From Plasmopara viticola (taxonomy: Eukaryota; Oomycota; Peronosporomycetes; Peronosporales; Peronosporaceae), in NCBI GenBank assembly GCA_001695595.3, contig MBPM02000105.1, positions 1-64,000 on the forward strand: a DNA stretch of 64,000 bases, in the 5' to 3' direction. Below are positions 27,001 to 39,719 of this stretch, in pieces. Position 1 is the stretch's first letter. Every line of letters starts with the position of its first letter. Under the pieces are notes generated by a model, which made no database searches, was not told the origin of the DNA, and was given only the letters and a program-made list of their open reading frames with translations. Position numbers and translations under genes: made by a program.

Positions 27001-28188
27001 TTCTATCATTCTAGACGGGCGCAGACGCAATAAAGAAACAACTAAGCGTATAATCGCTCATGTGAAGTGCGGAGGTGATGGTCCGCCACAGATACGTCCT
27101 TTCTATTGTTCTAGACGTGTACAGACGCAATGGAGGTATGCCTTGGCGCTTTTTCGCTTTTCTGAAGTGCTGAGATGATGTACGGTTAGAGAGACATCCG
27201 ATTCATCATTTCAGACGTACGTAAATGCGATTGATCCACAACAAAAGGTTATTCGCACTGATGAAGCGCTGAGATGATGTACGGACATGACACGTCCTAT
27301 CTATCATTCTAGAGGTACGTAGATGCGATATAGCCACAGCTCAGCGTTTATTCGCTCTTCAAAAGTGCTGAGATCATGTTTGTCCATAAATACGTCATTT
27401 CTATCATTCTAGACGTGTGCATACGCAATTAAGGAACAACTTAACGTATACGCGCTCATATGAAGCGCTGAGGTGATGATCGGCCATAGATACGTCCTTT
27501 CTATCATTCTAGAGGTGTACAAACGGAATAGAGACATGACTTGGCGAATATTCGCTCTTGTGGAGTACTGAGATGATGTATGGTTATAGACATTTTTTCA
27601 ATAATTTTAGATGTACGCAGGCGCGATAGAGCCACAACTAAGGGTATATTTGCTCTGGTGAAGTGCTGAGATGATATACGGTCATGGAAACGTCCTATCT
27701 ATCATTCTAGACGTACGCAGATGCGATAGAGCCACAACTAAGCTATTGTTTGCTCTTTTAAAGTGCTGAGATCATGCTCGTCCATAGATCCGTCCTTTCT
27801 ATCATTCTAGACGTGTGCAGACGCAATAAAGAAACAACTAAGCGTATAATCGCTCATGTGAAGTGCGGAGGTGATGGTCCGCCATAGTTCCGTCCTTTCT
27901 ATATTCTAGATGTGTACAGACGCAATAGAGGCATGACTTGGCGCATTTCCGCTTTTCTGAAGTGCTGATTTACGGTTATAGAGACATCCTATTTATCATT
28001 TCAGACGTACGTAGATGCGATTAATCCACAAAAAAGGGTTATTCGCACTGGTGAATCGCTGAGATGATGTACGGTTATGGATACGTCTTATCTATCATTC
28101 TAGACGTACGTGGATGCGATAGTGCCGCGGATCAGCGTTTATTCGGTCTTCAAAAGTGCTGAGATCATGTTTGTCCATAGATACATCC
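27000..28188 (+). repeat. HOR2 unit 1 (about 1.19 kb)
   Basis: First copy of a 12-monomer unit. Markers are GCGGAGGTGATGGTCCGCC at 27070, TCTAGAGGTACGTAG near 27309 and TTGGCGAATATTCGCTC at 27541. It contains a second, shorter echo of the GGAGGTGATGGTCCGCC unit at 27867, followed by the diagnostic join GCTGATTTACGG near 27964, where GATGATG has been lost. Confidence 0.85.
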
Positions 28189-29350
28189 TTTCTATTATTC
28201 TAGACATGTGCAGACGCAATAAAGAAACAACCAAGCGTATAATCGCTCATGTGAAGTGCGGAGGTGATGGTCCGCCATAGATACGTCCTTTCTATTATTC
28301 TAGACGTGTACAGACGCAATGGAGGTATGCCTTGGCGCTTTTTCGCTTTTCTGAAGTGCTGAGATGATGTACGGTTTTAGATACATCCTATTCATCATTT
28401 CAGACGTACGTAAATGCGATTGATTTTTACTGGTGAAGCGCTGAGATGATGTACGGGCATGATACGTCGTATCCATCATTCTAGAGGTACATAGATGCGA
28501 TATAGCCGCAGCTCAGCGTTTATTCGCTCTTCAAAAGTGCTGAGATCATGTTCGTCCATAGATACGTCCTTTCTATCATTCTAGACGTGTGCATACGCAA
28601 TTAAGGAACAACTTAACGTATACGCGCTCATATGAAGTGCTGAGGTGATGATCGGCCATAGATACGTCCTTTCTATCATTCTAGACGTGTACAGACGGAA
28701 TAGAGGCATGACTTGGCGAATATTCGCTCTTGTGGAGTACTGAGATGATGTATGGTTATAGACATCCTTTCTATAATTTTAGATGTACGCAGACGCGATA
28801 GAGCCACAACTAAGGGTATATTCGCTCTGGTGAGGTGCTGAGATGATATACGATTTTGGATACGTCCTATCTTTCATTCTAGACGTACGCAGATGCGATA
28901 GAGCCACAACTAAGCTATTGTTTGCTCTTTTAAAGTGCTGAGATCATGTTCGTCCATAGATCCGTCCTTTCTATCATTCTAGACGTGTGCAGACGCAATA
29001 AAGAAACAACTAAGCGTATAATCGCTCATGTGAAGTGCGGAGGTGATGGTCCGCCATAGATACGTCCTTTCTATATTCTAGATGTGTACAGACGCAATAG
29101 AGGCATGACTTGGCGCATTTCCGCTTTTCTGAAGTGCTGAGATGATGTACGGCTATATAGACATCCTATTTATCATTTAAGACGTACGCAGATGCGATTG
29201 ATCCACAACAAAGGGTTATTAGCACTGGTGAAGCGCCGAGATGATGTACGGTTATGGATACGTCCTATCTATCATTGTAGACGTACGTAGATGCGATAGT
29301 GCCGCGGCTCAGCGTTTATTCGGTCTTCAAAAGTCCTGAGATCATGTACG
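28189..29350 (+). repeat. HOR2 unit 2 (about 1.17 kb)
   Basis: Second copy. The offset from unit 1 is 1189 bp at its start and 1172 bp after a 17-bp deletion at GATTGATTTTTACTGG near 28420. TTGGCGAATATTCGCTC lies at 28713 and the GGAGGTGATGGTCC echo at 29039. It retains GATGATG where unit 1 has the GCTGATTTACGG deletion, so that loss came after the duplication in unit 1's lineage or was copied in from elsewhere. Confidence 0.82.
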
Positions 29351-31020
29351 GCCATAAATACGTCATTTTTATCATTCTAGACGTGTGCAGACGCAATTGA
29401 GAATTAATGAAACGTATATTCGCTCATGAGAATAGCTTAGGTTATAATTGGCCAAAGATACGTTCTTTCTATCATTCTAGACATGTACAGACGCAATAGA
29501 GCCATACCTTAGCGCATATTTGCTCTTGCGAAGTGCTGAGATGATGTACGGTTTAAGAGACATCCATTATATCTTTTTAATCGTACGCAGATGCGGTAGA
29601 GCCACAACTTAGCGTTCATTTGCTCTTTAAAAGTGCTGAGATCATGTAAGGCCATAGATACGTACTATCTATCATTCTAGACGCACGCAGATGCGATAGA
29701 GCCACAACTAAGCGTTTATTCGATCTTCAGAAGTGCTAAGATCATGTTCGTTCATAGATACGTCCTTTCTATCATTCTAGACGTGTGCAGACGCAATAAA
29801 GAAACAACTAAGCGTACAATCGCTCATGAGAAAAGCTGAGGTGATGGTCCGCCATAGATACGTCCTTTCCTATTATTCTAGACGTGTACAGACGCAATAG
29901 AGGCATGACTTGGCGCGTTTTCGCTTTTCTGAAGTGCTGATTTACGGTTATAGAGACATCCTATTTATCATTTCAGACGTACATAGATGCGATTAATCCA
30001 CGACAAAGGGTTATTCGCACTGGTGAAGCGCTGAGATAATGTACGGTTATGGATACGTCCTATCTATCATTCTAGACGTACGTAAATGCGATAGAGTCGC
30101 GGCTCAGCGTTTATCCGGTCTTTTAAAGTGCTGAGATTATGCACGGCCATGAATACGTCATTTTTATAAATCTAGACGTGTGCAGACGCAATTAAGGAAC
30201 AACTTAACGTATACGCGCTCATATGAAGTGCTGAGGTGATGATCGGCCATAGATACGTCCTTTCTATCATTCTAGACATGTACAGACGCAATAGAGGCAT
30301 GACTTGGCGAATATTTGCTTTTGTGAAGTGCTGACATGATGTACGGTTATAGAGACATCCATCATATCATTTTAGACGTACGCAGATGCGATTGGTCCAC
30401 AACAAAGGGTTATTCGAACTGGTGAAGCGCTGAGATGATGTTCGGGCACGGATACGTTCTATTTATCATTCTAGAGGTACGTAGATGGGATAGAGCCGCA
30501 ACTAAGCGCTTTTTCGCTCTACAAAAGTGCCAAGATCATGTTCTGCCATAGTTACGTCTTTTCTATCATTCTAGACATGTGCAGAAGCATTTAATAAAAG
30601 CACTTAACGTATTATCGCTCATGTGAAGTGCTGAGGTGATGATCGGCGTAGATACACCCTTTCTATCATTCAAGACGTGTACAGACGCAATAGAGCCATG
30701 CCTCAGCGCATATTCGCTCTTGTGAAGTGCTGAGATGATGTACGGTTATAGAGACATCCTATTTATCATTTTAGACGTACGCAGATGCGATATATCCACA
30801 ACTAAGACTTATTCGCGATGGTGAAGCGCTGAGATAATATACGGTCATGGATACGCCCTATCTATTATTCTAGACGCAAGCAGATGCCATAGAGCCACAA
30901 CTATGCCATTGTTCGCTCTTTAAAAATGTTGAGATTATGTTTGGCCATAAATACATCCTTTCTATCATTCTAGACATGTGCAGACGGAATTAGGAAAAGC
31001 ACTTAACATATAGTCGCTCA
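29351..31020 (+). repeat. Diverged ABC array with a partial third HOR2 echo
   Basis: Mostly individually diverged monomers. About 29730-30130 resembles 27760-28160: it carries the same GCTGATTTACGG deletion at about 29936, an offset of 1972 bp, so it descends from or converted with unit 1 rather than unit 2. The remainder shows loose ABC alternation and no further long repeat that I could see. Confidence 0.75.
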
Positions 31021-31540
31021 TGTGAAGTGCTAAGGTGACGATCGGCCTAAGATTCATCCTTTCTACCTTTCTAGACGTGTACAGACGCAATAGAGCCATA
31101 ACTTAGCGCATGTTCACTCTGGTGAAGCGCTGAGATGGTGTATGGTTATAGAGACGTCTTATCTATCATCTTAGACGTTCGCAGACACGATAGAGCCACA
31201 ACTAAGGGTATATTCGCTCTGGTGGAGCACTGAGATTATGTACGGTCATGAATACGTCCTATCTATCATTGTAGACGTACGCAGATGCGATAGAGCCGCG
31301 ACTAAGCTATTGTTCACTTTTTCGAAGTGCTGAGATCATGTACGGCCATAGATACGTCCTACTATTCGTTCTAGACATGTGCAGACGCAATTAAAAACAA
31401 CTAAACGTATAGTCGCTCATGTGAAGTGCTGAGGTGATGATTGACCATAGACGCACCCTTTCTATCATTCTAGACGTGTACAGACGCAATAGAGCCATGC
31501 CTCAGCGCATATTCGCTCTTGTGAAGTGCTGAGATGATGA
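31021..31540 (+). repeat. Left part of HOR3, before the first phase marker
   Basis: Already matches the 799-bp unit: the string GGTGGAGCACTGAGATTATG near 31223 recurs at 32020, and the C variant with ATCATTGTAGACGTACGC is shared. HOR3 therefore begins at about 31020 with an incomplete unit. Confidence 0.8.
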
Positions 31541-32339
31541 ACGATTTAAGAGACATCCGTTCTATCCTTTTAGACGTACGCAGACGCGATTAATCCACAA
31601 CTAAGCGTTATTCGCTATGGTGAAGCGCTGAGATAATACACGGTCATGGATACGTCCTATATTTTATTCTAGACGCACGCAGGTGCCATAGAGCCACAAC
31701 TATGATATTGTTCGCTCTTGAAAAATGCTGAGATTATGTTCGGCCATAGATACGTCCTTTCTATCATTCTAGACGTGTGCAGACGGAATTAAGAGAAGCA
31801 CTTAACGTATAATCGCTCATGTGAAGTGCTGAGGTGACGATCGGCCTTAAACGCACCCATTCTATCATTCTAGACGTGTACAGACGCAATAGAGCCATAA
31901 CTTAGCGCATGTTCACTCTGGTGAAGCGCTGAGATGGAGTATGGTTATAGAGACGTCTTATCTATCATCTTAGACGTTCACAGACACGATAGAGCCACAA
32001 CGAAGGGTATATTCGCTCTGGTGGAGCACTGAGATTATGTACGGTCATGAATACGTCCTATCTATCATTGTAGACGTACGCAGATGCGATAGAGCCGCGA
32101 CTAAGCTATTGTTCACTTTTTCGAAGTGCTGAGATCATGTACGGCCATAGATACGTCCTACTATTCGTTCTAGACATGTGCAGACGCAATTAAAAACAAC
32201 TAAACGTATAGTCGCTCATGTGAAGTGCTGAGGTGATGATTGACCATAGACGCACCCTTTCTATCATTCTAGACGTGTACAGACGCAATAGAGCCATGCC
32301 TCAGCGCATATTCGCTCTTGTGAAGTGCTGAGATGATGA
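31541..32339 (+). repeat. HOR3 unit a (799 bp)
   Basis: The phase marker is ACGATTTAAGAGACATCCG, present once per unit. Eight monomers. Private-state differences from the other short unit at 33308 are few. Confidence 0.9.
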
Positions 32340-33307
32340 ACGATTTAAGAGACATCCGTTCTATCCTTTTAGACGTACGCAGACGCGATTAATCCACAAC
32401 TAAGCGTTATTCGCTATGGTGAAGCGCTGAGATAATACACGGTCATGGATACGTCCTATATTTTATTCTAGACGCACGCAGGTGCCATAGAGCCACAACT
32501 ATGATATTGTTCGCTCTTGAAAAATGCTGAGATTATGTTCGGCCATAGATACGTCCTTGTCATCATTCTAGACGTGTGCAGACGGAATTAAGAAAAGCAC
32601 TTAACGTATAATCGCTCATGTGAAGTGCTGAGGTGACGATCGGCCTTAGACGCACCCATTCTATCATTCTAGACGTGTACAGACGCAATAGAGCCATAAC
32701 TTAGCGCATATTCGCTCTGGTGAAGCGCTGAGATGGTGCGTGGTTATAGAGACGTCTTTTCTATCATCTTAGACGTACGCAAACACGATAGAGCCACAGC
32801 GAAGGGTATGTTCGCTCTGGTGAAGCACTGAGATGATATACGGTCATGGATACGTCCCATCTATCATTGTAGACGTAAGCAGATGCGATAGAGCCGCTGA
32901 GATGGTGTATGGTTATAGAGACGTCTTTTCTATCATCTTAGACGTACGCAAACACGATAGAGCCACAACGAAGGGTATATTCGCTCTGGTGGAGCACTGA
33001 GATTATGTACGGTCATGAATACGTCCTATCTATCATTGTAGACGTACGCAGATGCGATAGAGCCGCGACTAAGCTATTGTTCACTTTTTCGAAGTGCTGA
33101 GATCATGTACGGCCATAGATACGTCCTACTATTCGTTCTAGACATGTGCAGACGCAATTAAAAACAACTAAACGTATAGTCGCTCATGTGAAGTGCTGAG
33201 GTGATGATTGACCATAGACGCACCCTTTCTATCATTCTAGACGTGTACAGACGCAATAGAGCCATGCCTCAGCGCATATTCGCTCTTGTGAAGTGCTGAG
33301 ATGATGA
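32340..33307 (+). repeat. HOR3 unit b (968 bp)
   Basis: Same as unit a plus 169 bp. The extra segment is one full monomer and one 69-bp unit. The truncated C monomer runs from ATAGAGCCG straight into CTGAGATGG at 32890-32905, with about 31 bases lost. Confidence 0.9.
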
Positions 33308-34106
33308 ACGATTTAAGAGACATCCGTTCTATCCTTTTAGACGTACGCAGACGCGATTAATCCACAACTAAGCGTTATTCGCTATGGTGAAGCGCTGAGA
33401 TAATACACGGTCATGGATACGTCCTATATTTTATTCTAGACGCACGCAGGTGCCATAGAGCCACAACTATGATATTGTTCGCTCTTGAAAAATGCTGAGA
33501 TTATGTTCGGCCATAGATACGTCCTTTCTATCATTCTAGACGTGTGCAGACGGAATTAAGAAAAGCACTTAACGTATAATCGCTCATGTGAAGTGCTGAG
33601 GTGACGATCGGCCTTAAACGCACCCATTCTATCATTCTAGACGTGTACAGACGCAATAGAGCCATAACTTAGCGCATGTTCACTCTGGTGAAGCGCTGAG
33701 ATGGAGTATGGTTATAGAGACGTCTTATCTATCATCTTAGACGTTCACAGACACGATAGAGCCACAACGAAGGGTATATTCGCTCTGGTGGAGCACTGAG
33801 ATTATGTACGGTCATGAATACGTCCTATCTATCATTGTAGACGTACGCAGATGCGATAGAGCCGCGACTAAGCTATTGTTCACTTTTTCGAAGTGCTGAG
33901 ATCATGTACGGCCATAGATACGTCCTACTATTCGTTCTAGACATGTGCAGACGCAATTAAAAACAACTAAACGTATAGTCGCTCATGTGAAGTGCTGAGG
34001 TGATGATTGACCATAGACGCACCCTTTCTATCATTCTAGACGTGTACAGACGCAATAGAGCCATGCCTCAGCGCATATTCGCTCTTGTGAAGTGCTGAGA
34101 TGATGA
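33308..34106 (+). repeat. HOR3 unit c (799 bp)
   Basis: Copy of unit a at an offset of 1767 bp (799 + 968), sharing the rare string GATGGAGTATGG (near 31931 and 33701). Units a and b therefore moved together as a 1767-bp pair. Confidence 0.9.
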
Positions 34107-35074
34107 ACGATTTAAGAGACATCCGTTCTATCCTTTTAGACGTACGCAGACGCGATTAATCCACAACTAAGCGTTATTCGCTATGGTGAAGCGCTGAGAT
34201 AATACACGGTCATGGATACGTCCTATATTTTATTCTAGACGCACGCAGGTGCCATAGAGCCACAACTATGATATTGTTCGCTCTTGAAAAATGCTGAGAT
34301 TATGTTCGGCCATAGATACGTCCTTGTCATCATTCTAGACGTGTGCAGACGGAATTAAGAAAAGCACTTAACGTATAATCGCTCATGTGAAGTGCTGAGG
34401 TGACGATCGGCCTTAGACGCACCCATTCTATCATTCTAGACGTGTACAGACGCAATAGAGCCATAACTTAGCGCATATTCGCTCTGGTGAAGCGCTGAGA
34501 TGGTGTGTGGTTATAGAGACGTCTTTTCTATCATCTTAGACGTACGCAAACACGATAGAGCCACAACGAAGGGTATGTTCGCTCTGGTGAAGCACTGAGA
34601 TGATATACGGTCATGGATACGTCCCATCTATCATTGTAGACGTAAGCAGATGCGATAGAGCCGCTGAGATGGTGTATGGTTATAGAGACGTCTTTTCTAT
34701 CATCTTAGACGTACGCAAACACGATAGAGCCACAACGAAGGGTATATTCGCTCTGGTGGAGCACTGAGATTATGTACGGTCATGAATACGTCCTATCTAT
34801 CATTGTAGACGTACGCAGATGCGATAGAGCCGCGACTAAGCTATTGTTCACTTTTTCGAAGTGCTGAGATCATGTACGGCCATAGATACGTCCTACTATT
34901 CGTTCTAGACATGTGCAGACGCAATTAAAAACAACTAAACGTATAGTCGCTCATGTGAAGTGCTGAGGTGATGATTGACCATAGACGCACCCTTTCTATC
35001 ATTCTAGACGTGTACAGACGCAATAGAGCCATGCCTCAGCGCATATTCGCTCTTGTGAAGTGCTGAGATGATGA
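34107..35074 (+). repeat. HOR3 unit d (968 bp)
   Basis: Copy of unit b at an offset of 1767 bp, including CCTTGTCATCATTC near 34321 (32555 in unit b) and the truncated C monomer at about 34663. Confidence 0.9.
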
Positions 35075-36042
35075 ACGATTTAAGAGACATCCGTTCTATC
35101 CTTTTAGACGTACGCAGACGCGATTAATCCACAACTAAGCGTTATTCGCTATGGTGAAGCGCTGAGATAATACACGGTCATGGATACGTCCTATATTTTA
35201 TTCTAGACGCACGCAGGTGCCATAGAGCCACAACTATGATATTGTTCGCTCTTGAAAAATGCTGAGATTATGTTCGGCCATAGATACGTCCTTTCTATCA
35301 TTCTAGACGTGTGCAGACGGAATTAAGAAAAGCACTTAACGTATAATCGCTCATGTGAAGTGCTGAGGTGACAATCGGCCTTAGATGCACCCATTCTATC
35401 ATTTTAGACGTGTACAGACGCAATAGAGCCATAACTTAGCGCATATTCGCTCTGGTGAAGCGCTGAGATGGTGCGTGGTTATAGAGACGTCTTTTCTATC
35501 ATCTTAGACGTACGCAAACACGATAGAGCCACAACGAAGGGTATGTTCGCTTTGGTGAAGCACTGAGATGATATACGGTCATGGATACGTCCCATCTATC
35601 ATTGTAGACGTAAGCAGATGCGATAGAGCCGCTGAGATGGTGTATGGTTATAGAGACGTCTTTTCTATCATCTTAGACGTACGCAAACACGATAGAGCCA
35701 CAACGAAGGGTATATTCGCTCTGGTGGAGCACTGAGATTATGTACGGTCATGAATACGTCCTATCTATCATTGTAGACGTACGCAGATGCGATAGAGCCG
35801 CGACTAAGCTATTGTTCACTTTTTCGAAGTGCTGAGATCATGTACGGCCATAGATACGTCCTACTATTCGTTCTAGACATGTGCAGACGCAATTAAAAAC
35901 AACTAAACGTATAGTCGCTCATGTGAAGTGCTGAGGTGATGATTGACCATAGACGCACCCTTTCTATCATTCTAGACGTGTACAGACGCAATAGAGCCAT
36001 GCCTCAGCGCATATTCGCTCTTGTGAAGTGCTGAGATGATGA
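35075..36042 (+). repeat. HOR3 unit e (968 bp)
   Basis: A long-form unit directly following another long form, breaking the short/long alternation. The truncated C monomer is at about 35631. It carries GACAATCGGCC near 35370, shared with the next unit at 36338. Confidence 0.9.
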
Positions 36043-37311
36043 ACGATTTAAGAGACATCCGTTCTATCCTTTTAGACGTACGCAGACGCGATTAATCCAC
36101 AACTAAGCGTTATTCGCTATGGTGAAGCGCTGAGATAATACACGGTCATGGATACGTCCTATATTTTATTCTAGACGCACGCAGGTGCCATAGAGCCACA
36201 ACTGTGATATTGTTCGCTCTTGAAAAATGCTGAGATTATGTTCGGCCATAGATACGTCCTTTCTATCATTCTAGACGTGTGCAGACGGAATTAAGAAAAG
36301 CACTTAACGTATAATCGCTCATGTGAAGTGCTGAGGTGACAATCGGCCTTAGATGCACCCATTCTATCATTTTAGACGTGTACAGACGCAATAGAGCCAT
36401 AACTTAGCGCATATTCGCTCTGGTGAAGCGCTGAGATGGTGCGTGGTTATAGAGACGTCTTTTCTATCATCTTAGACGTACGCAAACACGATAGAGCCAC
36501 AACGAAGGGTATGTTCGCTCTGGTGAAGCACTGAGATGATATACGGTCATGGATACGTCCCATCTATCATTGTAGACGTAAGCAGATGCGATAGAGCCGC
36601 TGAGATGGTGTATGGTTATAGAGACGTCTTTTCTATCATCTTAGACGTACGCAAACACGATAGAGCCACAGCGAAGGGTATGTTCGCTCTGGTGAAGCAC
36701 TGAGATGATATACGGTCATGGATACGTCCCATCTATCATTGTAGACGTACGCAGATGCGATAGAGCCGCGACTAAGCTATTGTTCACTTTTTTGAAGTGC
36801 TGAGATCATGTGCGGCCATAGATACGTCCTTTCTATTATTCAAGATGTGTGCAGACACAATTAAGAAACAACTAAACGTATATTCGCTCATGTGAAGTGC
36901 TGAGGTGATAATTGGCCATAGATGCACCCGTTCTATCATTGTAGACGTGTTTAGACGTAAACGAGCCATAAGTTAGCGTATATTCGCTCTGGTGAAGCGC
37001 TGAGACGATGTATGGTCATGGATACGTCCTTTTATTCATTCTAGACATGTGCAGACGCAATTAAGAAACAGCTAAACGTAAGGTCGCTCAGGTGAAGCGC
37101 TGAGATGATGTATGGTCATGGATACGTCCTTTTATTCAATCTAGACATGTGCAGACGCAATTAAGAAACAGCTAAATGTAAAGTCGCTCATGTGAAGTGC
37201 TGAGGTGATGATTGGCCATAGACGCACCCTTTCTATCATTCTAGACGTGTACAGACGCAATAGAGCCATGCCTCAGCGCATATTCGCTCTTGTGAAGTGC
37301 TGAGGTGATGA
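36043..37311 (+). repeat. Transition unit from HOR3 to HOR4 (1269 bp)
   Basis: The first part is long-form HOR3, with the truncated C monomer at about 36599. From about 36780 it has HOR4 features: CACTTTTTTGAAGTGC, TTATTCAAGATGTGTGC and GATGCACCCGTTC. Near 37000-37190 an A/B hybrid duplication is visible: the box ATGGATACGTCCTTTTATTC occurs twice, at 37019 and 37119, with the hybrid join TCGCTCAGGTGAAGCGCTG between. Confidence 0.85.
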
Positions 37312-38683
37312 ACGATTTAAGAGACATCCGTTCTATTTCTTTAGGCGTACGCAGACGCGATAAATCCACAACTAAGAGTTATTCGCTACGGTTAAGCGCT
37401 GAGATAATATACGGTCATGGATACGTCCTATCTATGATTCTGGACGCACGCAGATGCCATAGAGCCACAACTATGCTATTGTTCTCTCTTTCAAAATGCT
37501 GAGAGCATGTACGGCCATAGATACGTCCTTCCTATCACTCTAGACGTGTGCAGACGGAATTAAGAAAAGCACTTAACGTATAATCGCTCATGTGAAGTGC
37601 TGAGGTGACGATCGGCCAAAGATACATCCTTTCTACCATTCTAGACGTGTACAGACGCAATAGAGCCATAACTTAGCGCATATTCGCTCTGGTGAAGCGC
37701 TGAGTTGGTGTACGATTATAGAGACGTCTTTTCTATTATCTTAGACGTACGCAGACACGATAGAGCCACAACTAAGGTTATATTCGCTCTGGTGAAGCGC
37801 TGAGATGATGTTTGGCAATGGAACTCCTTTTCAATCATTCTAGACGTACGCAGATGTGATAGAGTCGTAATTGAGCTACTGTTCGCTTAGATGAACTGCA
37901 GAGATCATGAACTGCCATAGATACGTCCTCTCAATCCCTCTGGACGTGTGCAGACACAATTGAGAAACAACTAAAGGTGATGATCGGCCAAAGACACGTC
38001 CTTTCTATCATTCTAGACGTGTACATACGAAATAGAGCCATGACTTAGCGCATATTCACTCTGGTGAAGCGCTGAGATGGTGTATGGTTATAGAGACGTC
38101 TTTTCTATCATCTTAGACGTACGCAGACCCGATAGAGCCATTTCTAAGGGTATATTCGCTCCGGTGAAGCACTGAGATGATATACGGTCATGGATACGTC
38201 CCATCTATCATTGTAGATGTACTCAGATGCGATAGAGCCGGGACTAAGCTATTGTTCACTTCTTTGAAGTGCTGAGATCATGTGCGGCCATAAATACGTC
38301 CTTTCTATTATTCAAGATGTGTGCAGACGCAATTAAGAAACAACCAAACGTATATTCGCTCATGTGAAGTGCTGAGGTGTTAATTGGCCGTAGATAAACC
38401 CTTTCTATCATTGTAGACGTGTACAGACGTAAACGAGCCATAATTTAGCGTATATTCGCTCTGGTAAAGCGCTGAGATGATGTATGGTCATGGATACGTT
38501 CTTTTATTCCTTCTAGACATGTGCAGACGCAATAAAATAACAGCTAAACGTAAAGTCGCTCATGTGAAGTGCTGAGGTGATGATTGGCCATAGACGCACC
38601 CTTTCTATCATTCTAGACGTGTACAGACGCAATAGAGCCATGCCTCAGCGCATATTCGCTCTTGTGAAGTGCTGAGATGATGA
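37312..38683 (+). repeat. HOR4 unit 1 (1372 bp, with extra monomers)
   Basis: About 370 bp longer than the standard 1000-bp unit. The surplus lies around 37800-38070 and contains a diverged C unit (TGTGATAGAGTCGTAATTG) and an A unit with an internal loss, where AACTAAA runs directly into GGTGATGATCGG near 37972, omitting about 27 bases. Confidence 0.8.
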
Positions 38684-39719
38684 ACGATTTAAAAGAAATC
38701 CGTTCTATCCCTTTAGACGTACGCAGACGCGATAAATCCACAACTAAGGGTTAATCGCTACGGTTAAGCGCTGAGATAATATACGGTCATGGATACGTCC
38801 TATCTATCATTCTAGACGCACCCAGATGCCTTGGAGCTACAACAATGCTATTGTTCGCTCTTTAAAAATGCTGAGATTATGTTCGGCCATAGATACGTCC
38901 TTTCTATCATTCTAGACGTGTGCAGACGGAATTAAGAAAAGCACTTAACGTATAATCGCTCATGTGTAGTGCTGAGGTGACGATCGGCCAAAGATACGTC
39001 CTTTCTACCATTCTAGACGTGTACAGACGTAATAGAGCCATAACTTAGCGCATATTCGCTCTGGTGAATAAGCGCTAAGTTATGGCTCTATTACGTCTGG
39101 TGAAGCGCTGAGATGGTGTATGATTATAGAGACGTCTTTTCTATCATCTTAGACGTACGCAAACACGATAGAGCCACAACGAAGGGTATGTTCGCTCTGG
39201 TGAAGCACTGAGATGATATACGGTCATATATACGTCCCATCTATCATTGTAGACGTACGCAGATGCGATAGAGCCGCGACTAAGCTCTTGTTCAATTTTT
39301 TGAAATGCTGAGATCATGTGCGGCCATAGATACGTCCTTTCTATTATTCAAGATGTGTGCAGACGCAATTAAGAAACAACTAAACGTATATTCGCTCATG
39401 TGAAGTGCTGAGGTGATAATTGGCCATAGATGCACCCGTTCTATCATTGTAGACGTGTACAGACGTAAACGAGCCATAATTTAGCGTATATTCCCTCTGG
39501 TGAAGCGCTGAGATGATGTATGGTCATGGATACGTCCTTTAATTCATTCTAGACATGTGCAGACGCAATCAAGAAACAGCTAAACGTAAAGTCGCTCATG
39601 TGAAGTGCTGAGGTGATGATTGGCCATAGACGCACCCTTTCTATCATTCTAGACGTGTACAGACGCAATAGAGCCATGCCTCAGCGCATATTCGCTCTTG
39701 TGAAGTGCTGAGATGATGA
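38684..39719 (+). repeat. HOR4 unit 2 (1036 bp, with hairpin insertion)
   Basis: A ten-monomer unit whose 36 extra bases relative to 1000 match the inverted insertion at 39068-39103. Otherwise it has the standard HOR4 order and variants such as CACCCAGATGCC near 38818. Confidence 0.88.
39024..39099. repeat. Long inverted repeat (28-bp perfect arms)
   Basis: The left arm 39024-39051 (CAGACGTAATAGAGC...) is exactly complementary to 39072-39099 (GCGCTAAGTTATGGC...). Five further pairs, 39053-39057 with 39066-39070, follow after one mismatch. The intervening 20 bases contain the normal TATTCGCTCTGGTGAAT. The added sequence is 36 bp and is bounded by GGTGA at 39063-39067 and 39099-39103. It is a reversed copy of the adjacent B monomer, not foreign DNA, and fits snap-back template switching. 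It could form a hairpin as single-stranded DNA or RNA. Confidence 0.95.

Noticed and set aside
39063..39103. Miniature transposon suggested by GGTGA flanks around the inverted insertion
   Set aside because: The inserted bases are a reverse copy of the immediately adjacent monomer. A local fold-back event explains both the insert and the flanking repeat better than a mobile element.
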